Below are positions 11,058 through 20,649 of a stretch of 47,548 nucleotides of DNA, piece after piece (the stretch's first letter is position 1; every line of letters starts with the position of its first letter). Origin of the DNA: Tieghemiomyces parasiticus (lineage: Eukaryota; Kickxellomycota; Dimargaritomycetes; Dimargaritales; Dimargaritaceae); assembly GCA_027575765.1 (NCBI GenBank), contig JANBPT010000287.1, positions 1 to 47,548 on the forward strand, given 5' to 3'. The position numbers and the translations under genes are program-made. The notes under the pieces are model-generated. The model had not been told where the DNA came from, searched no databases, and saw only the letters and a program-made list of their open reading frames with translations.

Positions 11058-13283
11058 ATGACTCTGCCGCCCACATCTCCAGCGCCCGCCGAGGCAGGCC
11101 GTACTGGCGATGAGGATAATGACGATGTCCGGGATCCGGCTTACTTTCAGTACTACGGCAAAATGCAGCACCAGGTAAGTGACCCGGATCGGTCGACTCT
11201 ACGGCCGAGCCGTATTCCCGAGCGCGGACGCTTTCCCCGGCTTCGTACAGCCGGCTCAGAACCGGTTTGATCGATTTTAAGTAGTACCCGCTGTTCCGAC
11301 CGGTCCTGTCTTGAGCACTAACCCAAGCCATCCCTGGGTACAACCATACTCTGCCCTCGTGGGCAATACTTGCTTCAAACTAACTCCTTGGCACCTCCCA
11401 TACTGTAACCTGCTTGCCGTTCCGTCGGCGAAACTAAAAATCAAAAATCAAAAACCAACTAGCAAAACATGTTGCAGGACACAGTGCGGACGGCCACCTA
11501 CCAGTCGGCGATCCTGCAGAACGGCCCGACCGTGTTCAAGGACAAGCTAGTGCTTGACGTCGGGGCTGGTTCCGGTATTCTTTCCTACTTCGCGGTGCAG
11601 GCCGGGGCCGCCAAAGTGTATGCTGTCGAGGCGTCCGAAATGGCCCACAACATCCAGGCCCTACTGCGGGCCGCTGACCCGCGTCGGGCCGTACCCCACA
11701 ACATGTGGCTCCACAACAAAATCGAGGTCATCAACGGTAGGTGGTGTCCACTGCCCGGTCCGTAATTACTGAGATGACTGCTGCCTGCTTTTGTCAGCTA
11801 AACCCCGCCAGGTTCGTATTGAAGCACTTCATAATACTCACTACCGCTTTGCTACCCTCTCCCCCTCCCCTTTCCTCCCTCTTCCACTGCATCACATATA
11901 TATATATATATATTACACCTAGCCAAAATGGAGAGCCCCAAAATCCAAATACCCCAGGTCGACGTAATCATTTCGGAACCCATTGGTGTGCTGCTAGTCC
12001 ATGAACGCATGGTAAGCAAATGTCCTAACCGTGGCAACTAAAGAGGGTGGAGTCGACTTGCTAAGGAAGAACCAACCGACTCGATACTCGCACCAAGCTA
12101 ACGTTTTTCACTCGGTATTTATTGGATTCCTCTTCTGCCCTCACACTTTTTGTCATTCGGACCAATAGCTCGAATCCTTCATCTATGCCAGAGGTAAGTC
12201 AGGAACTCGGATGGCCGCATTTTTGGCACAATAGACGCCTTGGCTCTGCTCCCATATTACTATATATATTTTTTGGGTCTGATCCAACGCACCGCCCGGC
12301 CGACTTCACCCGATTAATCTCGCACTTAACATCCACTCTGTTCATTCACCTTCCCCTGCTCAGACAAGTTCCTCAAGCCTGGCGGCGCCATCCTACCTTC
12401 GATGGGCACCATCCACCTGGCGCCCTTCACTGACCCGCTCCTTTACAACGAGACAATGGCGAAGGTACGATTCTGGGAGCAAACGTCCTTTTACGGAGTG
12501 GACGTGACGCCACTCTATGCGGCCGCCCTGGACGAGTACTTCCGTATGCCGGTGGTGGGTTACTTTGACCCGCGATCCCTGGTGGCGGCTCCGGACGCGG
12601 CCGGTTATCCGGTCGACTTTGCGACGGTCACCATGGAGGCCCTGCAGGAGTTCAGTGTCCCGTTCAACTGGACGTGCCGATACACCGGACTGGTCCACGG
12701 CGTGGCCGGCTGGTTTGACCTAGACTTTCAGCCTCCCGTGGCCCTGGCTCGATCGGCCCCGGTCACCATGTCTACGGGCCCGCAGGCCGCCCGAACGCAC
12801 TGGCAACAGGTGCGTCTACTCCTGCAGGAACCCTTGGCGGCCAACGCCCGACAGGTGATCCAGGGCACCCTGCACTGCAAAGTGAACGACAAGCGCAGTT
12901 ACGACCTGACCGCCGAGCTGCACCTCCTCCCGATGGGCACGTCGAAGGTCGCTGCCGCCACGGACAGGCTACCCGCGGGCACCATCACCCGCCAGGCCAC
13001 CTGGCTGTTGCACGAGCAGACCTACAACCACAGCACCTACCCGAACCTCGTGGATGACCAGGGTTTCTTCCCTGAGTTGTCCAACTTGTACGCTCCTGAC
13101 ATGACCCAGGTCGGCAACGCCGCCTCGCTGCTGCCGCCCGTGTACAGCACGAACGATTACGTGGAGGCCACTGGTGATGCGGCTGCCATCGAGGTTAGTT
13201 TGCAGACCCCCGTCATCACCAGCCCGGACCATTCCCAGGACAGTCAGGCCATGGCGGAGGACACGTCGTTCAGCGCTGTGTAG
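11058..13283 (+). CDS. CARM1: Protein arginine methyltransferase, CARM1/PRMT4 family
   Basis: Exons 11058-11174, 11463-11736, 11923-12011, 12169-12193 and 12364-13283 join in frame to 474 residues. All introns are GT-AG, and the 25-nt fourth exon is required to keep the family sequence intact. The protein transfers methyl groups from S-adenosylmethionine to arginines, typically giving asymmetric dimethylarginine on histone H3 and coactivators. Visible motifs: the FQYYGKM helix, motif [10 protein letters not shown], post-I VYAVEAS, motif II and double-E loop [10 protein letters not shown]...HERM (both glutamates kept), and the THW loop as THWQQ. CARM1 rather than PRMT1 is supported by the QQNMLQD...AILQN start, [16 protein letters not shown] and the [11 protein letters not shown] region. 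The N-terminus is only ~30 residues before the catalytic core, so the animal PH-like domain appears absent. The tail after the core is short (about 70 residues). Confidence 0.93.
11896..11913. repeat. (TA)n tract in CARM1 intron 2
   Basis: An alternating TA run ending 9 bp before the 3' splice site of the intron (exon 3 starts at 11923). It replaces the usual polypyrimidine tract next to the acceptor. Confidence 0.9.
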
Positions 13284-14324
13284 TTCTCCTCATCTTTCAT
13301 TACATACTATTCTTTTCTTTCCTTCTCTTCGCCTTCAACCCTGTTCTGTCCCCCCCCCCTCCCTCCCTCCCTCCCCAGATGCATTCTGTTGTTCACTGTG
13401 GATAGTTGTACGTGTGTGTGTATGGGATCGTACATACCATGCCGGGCCTTTTCGATTCCGACTTGTGCCAACTGGACCTTTTATCCGCTTGATCGGGCGG
13501 TTGGAACCCGTGAATCTCGACTATTTTTCCTGGTCACTAAACAACATGCATCACCAGTACCCGAGTCTACGGTACGGCTACACTACTGAAACCTAGTTGA
13601 GCTAGACCTCCTCAGGAGGAGCTAGAAGGCTGCATCGATTGAGCGAGGGTGACCGAGGTGATCCCAGGGAGGAAGGGGTTCGACCCCGCATGTGTGTGTG
13701 TGTGCACTCCATTACCCAATGTGTGGCTACAATGACGGAGGCTTTGTGCAGGGCCGGAGGCAGTGTGAAACTCTCGCCAGTTGCCTGGCGGGCCGTGGCC
13801 ATTGGGCTTGCGTCATTTCGAGCTAAGGGCACTCGGGGATTAGGGATACTCCCGCGACGGACATTCTCCAAAGAGGGAGGGAGTACCCATTGTGAGGTCG
13901 GGCAGTAGTGACACCGCCACCTGGCTGAATGGCGTTTCACTTAGGCTTGCGGTTTTAAGGGAAGCGCAATGGAGCTTGGCGGGTAGGGGGGACACTGTGA
14001 CGACCACCACTGTTTCCCACTCCACGCACTCTGTTCACACCGATGCGGGCCTCACTGGTCATGCCGATGAGTAGGAACCACATTGCTCCATCATCGTTAT
14101 CAAGAACCGTCATGTTCCGTCTCACCGCCATTCCATTCTTCCCTCCCATCGCCTAGCACCTATATAACCGCACGACGCTACCACACCTCGCTGACCGTCA
14201 CAGCAGCTTATTATATATTTTTCGACACCCTGCCTCTTCATGTCCACTTTCCCTTGAGCTCATTCCTCGTCCTTCCCATTTCTATTTTGCATTCCCCTCC
14301 CCCCATACACCCTTACCTTTCACC
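13284..14324. other. Intergenic between CARM1 and DJ-1 genes
   Basis: It holds a CT-rich run with a long C tract near 13350-13377 just after CARM1, then mixed sequence, then a pyrimidine-rich leader before the DJ-1 start. Only a TATA-like element at 14161 is worth noting; no gene was seen. Confidence 0.5.
14161..14167 (+). promoter_or_regulatory. TATA-like element of the DJ-1 gene
   Basis: TATATAA lies 158 bp before the DJ-1 start codon, followed by the CT-rich sequence typical of leaders here. Assigned by position only. Confidence 0.4.
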
Positions 14325-15139
14325 ATGGTCGACTCCAAGAAAGTTCTCGTCTTTGTGGCCGACGGCTCCGAAGACATAGAGACGGTCGCCACCATTGACG
14401 TAGCCCGCCGCGGTGGCCTCGCTGTGACCGTTGTTGGGGTGTTCCTCGAGCGTGCCTACGCCGAACTGGCCAACGGGGCCAAGCTAATGCCCGATGCGCG
14501 CCTCGAAGACCTGTCGGATGACCAGCTGCGTAACTTTGACGCCGTCGTGGTCCCTGGCGGTAACGATGGAACCCAGACCCTGCGCTCCACCACGAAGGTG
14601 CTCCAGCTGCTGAAGCAGTACTACGACGAGGGCAAGCTAGTCGCTGCTATCTGTGCCGGTAAGTACCTATCCGCTGGCTGCTCCCTCCCCCTCCCCTCCC
14701 TTCACCGTTTTCCACACGTCCGATAAGCTTTTTGTTTGGTAGGGAAGGGAGGGGTGGGGGATCGGGTTTGACCAGCTAAAACTGGACTCAACTATACCAG
14801 CCAGAGCCCGACTCGATGACTAATTGGTCATTGTTTCACCATGATATGCTATCGCCGCGCTCCTTTCGAAACGTCCATCCGCCAGGCCCCACCGTGATCC
14901 AAGCCGCCGGCCTGGGTCTGAACGGCGACACCAAACTGCGTCTGACCAGCTACCCATCCGTCCAGTTCATGCTCGAAACCCAGTATGACTACCAGGAAGA
15001 GAATGTGGTCGTTGACGGTAACCTGATCACTAGCCGCGGCCCTGGTACCACAATCCCGTTTGGCTTGGCCATTGTCAAACACCTCACCAACGAGCAGGTG
15101 TCCCGTGAGACTGCCAAGAAGCTCCTCTACGAGGTGTAG
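14325..15139 (+). CDS. DJ-1: DJ-1/PfpI superfamily protein (PARK7-like)
   Basis: Two exons, 14325-14658 and 14886-15139, join in phase 1 to 195 residues, the usual DJ-1 length (about 190). The fold is a Rossmann-like glutamine-amidotransferase relative. Family roles include oxidative-stress protection and glyoxal or damaged-metabolite handling. Visible: the N-terminal VLVFVADGSEDIET with the acid next to the active cysteine (E16), VVVPGGNDG, the nucleophile elbow AAICAGPT with Cys ~110 split by the intron just after it, and the ITSRGPGT signature near the C-terminus. The position corresponding to the human DJ-1 histidine (TTHP) reads LTSYP here, so the classic Cys-His pairing seems absent, as in many DJ-1 proteins. 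The start has a good context (CACCATGG). Subgroup and substrate are not determinable from sequence. Confidence 0.93.
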
Positions 15140-16779
15140 GAACCATGGCGGTGCTGACTGCTGTGGGTGGGCGTTTAAAGCCACTATGGCTTCTCTATAT
15201 GTGCAGCGATCAATACAATTCCCAAGGTGACAGAAACCATTCCGTTTCCCCGTGTGGTCATCACTTATCAGTTACCAGCATCGGCTAGCGAAAATTATTC
15301 CATGATAGCTACCTTGGGCAATGTATGGGAAATTGGTAAATATCACCATGTAGGGGGGGGGGTGGTTTAGAGGTTATGTAGCCCTTCTAGATGTATTTAT
15401 TTTTAGCGTGAGTTGCCGCTTCCCCCACCCCACCCCTCCCCTCCCGGGGGCGGGGACCCCCTGGCGGTATATAATTCTCTACGGGGCCCTGCCAACGCGA
15501 CGGACAGAAATACGCCACCAAAGGATGATGATAATGGCCACGCCGTTAATACTGGGTCACAATTACAAGCTCCCCCCTCTGAGCCAACTCACCACCCGAT
15601 CAGAGACCGCCGACGGGCTTGCTGCGGATGCCCAACAGCAGCTCACTCCTCAAGCCCATGGCCCATCCACAATTGCTAACGACCACCCGGGACGTGTTGC
15701 ACTCTAAGGGTCTCCATTCTCCGTTGGTTGTTGGTACTATTTAGTTGTAGCCCTCCACTGATTTCGCTGCAGACTCAGGTAACCTCTCCCCCTACTTAAT
15801 CATATCCGATTGTTCTCTCAACCCCTTATTGAATTACAATATAATAAATCCAGGAAAAAACATCTCAAGTAACTGGCTGAAAACGGCTAATCATCTAACC
15901 AGTGATAGCGCCTTGTGAAGGTGACACATGGCTGGGTTTGCTTTGGGGCTTTGGCTGACAACAACGATTTGTACCAAAGCTACGGACCAAATGGCCAAAC
16001 TCACCCAAGCCATGGCTTTCATAGCTTTGTATAAATAAAATACTGTGTGGTAGGCAAAATGCCGGAGGTGCAAAAACAAAACACTTATTTGAAGTGCAAG
16101 TGTAGAGAAGTAATGATGATGATTTGCAATTGCTGTGTACCTTATAAGCTGGGTGGCAGACGGCCTTGACATGTTCATAGTTAGGTGTGAATACTCTTGG
16201 TGGGTCCTTGGTTGGGTGAGCTTGGTGGAAGGTCATGGAGCCTCTGATGAATGGGTAATGTAAGTGAGTCACGTTAAGGTGGTCAATTCAAGGTATTTGG
16301 GTGGGCATCTCAGAGCAGAAAAAATGCAACTCACTGCAGGAGGTAGCTTGAGGCTTGGTATCTCTTTTGGGTACCACAGTGAAAATGACAGTACTTATAT
16401 ATATATATATATATGCTTCTAATACCATGTAAGGTCAGGTAGCAGATTAGCAAATTGATGATAGTAACCATAATAAAAGGAAAAGACCAGACAGCTACTA
16501 ATGGCGTAACTATAAATGCCACAAAATGTTGGGAGGATTTTGAGCAGGAGGTCTCAGATTGCAGTGCTTCAGATGAAACCTAGGAGAGCTAACAATGATA
16601 AATCAATTGGCATAAACCACTCCAGGATTGAGCCATTTTTGACTTCACAACTTGCTTTTTTAACCATCCATCATTACTTTGCAAACCCTCTCCCCCACTC
16701 TACCTAAGTGAACCAGGTGCAATGTATGGGTCCTTATTTATAATTGCTATCTGGAGGGTTGCAAGGTAGAGGATACTTT
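15140..16779. other. AT-rich intergenic island without a recognised gene
   Basis: After the DJ-1 gene the sequence changes from GC-rich to AT-rich at about 15.7 kb and stays so to the UHRF1 gene. A G run lies at 15353-15361. On the minus strand, 16272-15895 has a protein-like frame broken by what could be two short introns, but no family was recognised. The composition and the neighbouring dead transposase suggest old mobile-element debris. Confidence 0.45.
16396..16414. repeat. (TA)n tract in AT-rich island
   Basis: A simple alternating TA run, 19 bp long, with no nearby coding signal. Confidence 0.85.
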
Positions 16780-17560
16780 TAGCGCTTTGACTTCCAAGCT
16801 GGGCTCAGCTTCCCCTAGCCACTCCATCACCTACAGGTGGCTGGCTCACTTGCACACAGGTCACTACTCTTTTGAAGCCAACCCTCATTCTGGCCACCCA
16901 TCAGATGACTTTGGTGAATCTTATTGGGATGTGACCCTAAGATGGCTGGAGGAAGACCCTTGACTGACTGCTGAGCAGCTGGCCCAGGCCTGCCATACTT
17001 CCCCTAGTACCATGCGCAGAGTCCTGTGCAGGGACCTGGGGTTGCACAGCTATTTTAATTGCTAGATCCCTAACAACTTCACCAATGACCAGTGCCACCA
17101 GTAGGTGCATTTTGCTACTAAGTTCCTGGTGTGCTGATGTTAGGCCCAAGTCTAATACCATACCCAAAAGGCTAGTCTACTATCACAGAATTTGTGGTTC
17201 TGAAATAGCAGACTTGGACTTTACCTTGGGATAATCTAATGTGGTGGTTCCCAATCACCGCACTTGGCAATGGACCCATTGCCAAGTGAGAAAGCCTTTT
17301 TAGTCTTAACATGGACCTGATTTTAGAATAGGCTGCAACAGATAAAAGAGTAATGATATAGGGTTGTGTGGACCAGTCCACAACAAAGCAGCAACTAAAG
17401 GGCAAGAAGTTCAGCACAGTGGAGGCAGTTGTGGATGCCTGGTAATTGAAGCTAGCCAGGCTCCAGCCAAATGACTATAGAGCCTGTTTTGATAGCTGGA
17501 TAGAAAGGGCTTGGTGAGTGGTATAAAGTGGTGGAAACAAAAATAAATAAATGCCATTTG
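16780..17560 (+). mobile_element. Dead Tc1/mariner-type transposase relic
   Basis: Read with stops and frame shifts, the plus strand shows the order of a Tc1/mariner transposase. An N-terminal helix-turn-helix region includes YRWLAHLHTG, PHSGHPSDD, LTAEQLAQACHTSPSTMRRV and DLGLHSYFN (16785-17065). A C-terminal end includes FSTVEAVVDAW, DYRACFDSWIERAW and SGGNKNK (about 17405-17545), which is the usual last stretch (R...VI...GGNTKY). Several in-frame stops (for example after LEEDP and in the C-terminal helix) and the loss of a recognisable catalytic DDE middle part show it is inactive. Terminal inverted repeats were not found. The AT-rich composition contrasts with the genes on both sides. Family assignment is by motif memory, so the exact subgroup is open. 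Confidence 0.72.
17129..17202 (+). repeat. 74-bp repeat, copy 1 (inside the transposon relic)
   Basis: It matches 47475-47548 at 70 of 74 positions in the same orientation. The match begins abruptly: the sequence to the left differs completely between copies. Copy 2 reaches the window edge, so the true repeat is longer to the right. Confidence 0.9.
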
Positions 17561-17729
17561 ACTTAGTAACTCTCATAATTTTTTGTTGCACTTATAGATA
17601 GAGTCAATGCAGCTAAACTTGACAAATTAGGGATTTGGGATTGGGAGATTTAAAATGTGGAATACCTTAATGTTGCCACTTACTACTGTACACCACTACC
17701 TCCTCCATTGGCACTGCCTGGGCAGACTC

Positions 17730-20649
17730 TCAGAAATCAATAGCAGGCACTTCGTCCATATTCAGATACTGATCTAAGTCAAAGTCATCCTCACTAGCAG
17801 CCAAGCCTGCCACTTGCTTTGCAGCTGGTGGCAGAACCACCTTCTGCAAGGCAGAAGAAGCGGATTTAGCAGTTCCTCTGCTGGAAGTTTGCGGCAGGAA
17901 AGGGTTAGTTCGGACCCGGGAGGCTGGTGAAGAGGTTTTGGAAGGAGAGTTAGACTGGGGATTGCGGACCATGCGCTTCCGGGGCATGCTCTTGCGGGCT
18001 GTATTGCGTCTCCTTGCACCTGCATTTCCATTAGAGGTGACTGGGGTCGGGGAGGCTGTACTGGGGGCCGTATCTAGGAGTACGTAGGCCGGCGGTGTGG
18101 TTGATGCTCCAGAAGAGGGGCCCGGGCTCCTTGACGGGGTAGTAGCTGGTAAGGCAGATCCCTTGGCCCGCTTGGCAGGAGGCTGGGCGGTAGGGACTGC
18201 AGCCTTACGGCGGGTGGAACCACCTGCGGAGGTCGCAGGGATGGACGATTTGGACTTGGTGGCTGGGACATCCGATCCATAGCTGGGGATGAGCTGTCGG
18301 AAAACCTGGAATAACGTGTGGTTCATTGGCAGCTCGGGGTCAAGTCCGGCCAAGTCACTGCGGCAGTACGGGCAGACATTGCCGTGGCTGACGAGTGACT
18401 TACGCAGGCAGTCCCGGCAGCAGTTGTGGCCGCATGGCGTGGTCACGGGGGTTTGGACCAGGTCCTGGCAGATACCACACTTGAAGGCGTTGTGAGATAA
18501 GTGGTCTAAAAACTCCGTCAGGGTCTGAACTGGGGCGGCTAAAGTCTCTTCCCAATTGCGTTTGTTGAGCTTGTCCTGGGCAATGAGTTTGAGCACAGCG
18601 TGCGGGAGCGACAGCTTGTTATCTTTGCGATTTAACTTGGCACCGCCCGTCGGGCCGGATGACGCCATCTTGGCCTTTTTATCCGGCGAGCGGACCTGTG
18701 ACGGGCCCATGACCATCTCCAGCCCCAGTTTCGCGATCCGCGCCTGGCCCTCGGGGGTCCAAGGTGCCGGCTCTGGATCGTCGCGGCGGAATTCGAACCG
18801 CCACACCTTATGTGGGGAGTTGTACGCCTTCTGGGGCCAGTACCGCACAAGACGGTAGAGACCATCGTAACGATTTCCGGCTTCGGGTGCATACGTGGGG
18901 TGGCGTTTTGCCAGCTTGACGCTACGTACCACACGAACGGCCTTGCTCTTGCGCCAGTTGATTGCGGTGGCGCCTTCCGTAGGGTTGACCACGGCGTCAC
19001 AGGTTCGGGCTAGGGCTAAGTTGAAGCGCGTCAGTTCCTGGTCCGCGGACTGCTTCCCGACGCGCTTGTTGCCTTCCGCCAGATTGCGGCCGCCGGAGCC
19101 GGTGTAGAAGAAGTGGTCACCATGGTCTTCATCCTCGTCATAGCCCGCAGCAAGCACGATAGATACGGCCCCAGTCTCGGACGAGCCGGCGATGCCGCCC
19201 ACCGGGGGGCGGTGCACACCCGACTCGCTGACCTGGAGCCGGTATTGCCAGGACTGGCCGACGTACACACCCGGTATGGAACCCACATGATTGGGCTTGA
19301 CTATGGTGCAGGAGGTGGTGAGGCCCGCACAAGCCATGCCACCACCCCAGTTGCGGGTGGAAGTGGCCGAGGGCATCTTGGCGCGCTTCTTGGATAACTT
19401 GGTGGGATCCTCGCCGGGCGCGATCACTGTATTGGGGTCGTTGTAGCAGTGGTGACAAAACCAGTCCTCGTCGGGCACTTCGGTAAGTGGTGTGGGGAGA
19501 CAGGCCATGTGGAAGTACATTTGGCACTCCTCGCAGACCAAGGTCTTGTCCTCATCCTCCTTGCCGCCACAGACGTTGCACCCGCAGTACCGGCAGTTAA
19601 CAGGGTCCTTGTCCTTGCAACGGAGACATGGCGGGAGATTTCCAGGCGCTACGGCATCGCTGTGGGACGGGCCCGCCTTAGAACTGTCGCCTGCCTCCGT
19701 GAGAGCAGTGAGATTGGCCGTTGCCACCCGGCGGGACGGCGAGGGGCTACCACTGCGGGTGGCTGCCACGTCCAGATTACAGGCAGAGGTAACTACAGGC
19801 TCGGTGGCGGGTGGCAATCCATCGCCAACGAGGGCCAGGGACTTGCCCTTTTCATCTGTGGCCGAGGATCGGGTAGCCGAGACCGACATGGTCTTAGCAG
19901 GGGAGGGGTTGGGGGTGGGGCGGCGGAGGGTACACAGAATTGCTTCGTTGTCGCGGATACTGTAGTCAAAAGCAGTACGGTGGTCGTATATCTAGTTAGG
20001 GTGGGCGCAGTCAGCCGGGTCGCATTATGGCAGGTGGATTACGTTCGAGAAGAGAAGAGGGAGGGGTGCGCCAAATGAGGAAAAGGTCAAGCGGGTTAGC
20101 GGGCCGTGGTTTATGGGAAGAGGGGTGGTGCTCCGGACATCTGCGGGGAAGGAGGGAAATGTGCCAGTCGAGAAAAAGCTGGCAGTGACATTTTGGAAGG
20201 AAGGGTAGGGCGCGGAAGACTTAGAAGAGCGACAGGACTCATGTAATTGGACAATGAGTCTTTAAATGAGGCCCAGAGAATGGGCGAGCCTACATCCCTT
20301 TCCGCTAGCCTCAGTCGTGTCGCCTGGTTAGGCCTTCCCCGCCCCCACTTTCCTAGCGTGAGAGGCGGGGGAGGAGTTACTCCTTTAGGTCGGCAAAGGT
20401 TCGGCGCGACTACTGCCTAGCCTCGGAAGTCTGCACCCGTTCGCAAGTGGGCCCGTCCATCGCAGTCCCCACGCGAGGAATAGCATAACCTACTTCTTTA
20501 CCCCATATGAACATGCGGATCGTAAACGGCTTCTCGTGGGCCTTCTCAGCTAGCGCCACGATCTTCTTGCGAATGTTTGCGGTGGGCTCATTCTTGTGGA
20601 TGTCGATGTAGCCGATATCGCTGGTAGCAAACCGGGCGAGGACTCTCAT
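17730..20649 (-). CDS. UHRF1: UHRF1-like UBL-PHD-SRA-RING protein
   Basis: Exon 1 is 20649-20494 (52 residues), followed by a 502-bp GTAGGT...TAG intron and exon 2, 19991-17730. Together they give 805 residues. The family reads hemimethylated CpG and histone H3 tails and ubiquitinates H3 to recruit maintenance methylation. Residues 1-~76 form a ubiquitin-like domain: exon 1 ends RMFIWGKE and exon 2 continues IYDHRTAFDYSIRDN, aligning without a gap to the UHRF1 UBL. Then come ~95 disordered residues, pre-PHD/PHD (~174-234, Cys/His pattern complete), SRA (~287-476, with DHG, YTGSGGR and the GNKR finger) and RING-HC (~557-598, CxxC...CxHxxCxxC...CxxC complete). The C-terminal ~200 residues are basic and Ser/Pro-rich. 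The tandem tudor domain is missing. A start at 19889 is possible for an isoform but would lose the UBL. Confidence 0.93.
19900..19920 (+). other. Strong G-quadruplex candidate in UHRF1 exon 2
   Basis: Four G runs of four or five, separated by 1-2 bases, on the plus strand, which is the template strand of UHRF1. The coding strand reads it as a Pro-rich stretch (RRPTPNPSPAK) right after the UBL. The structure would form in DNA, not in the mRNA. Confidence 0.6.

Noticed and set aside
17730..19889. 719-residue UHRF1 starting at 19889 as the main form
   Set aside because: The preceding 34 in-frame residues plus the upstream exon complete a ubiquitin-like domain, so the longer form is preferred.
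20410..20649. Stand-alone 79-residue protein
   Set aside because: Its last 27 residues lie beyond a GTAGGT donor and interrupt the ubiquitin fold; it is exon 1 of UHRF1.
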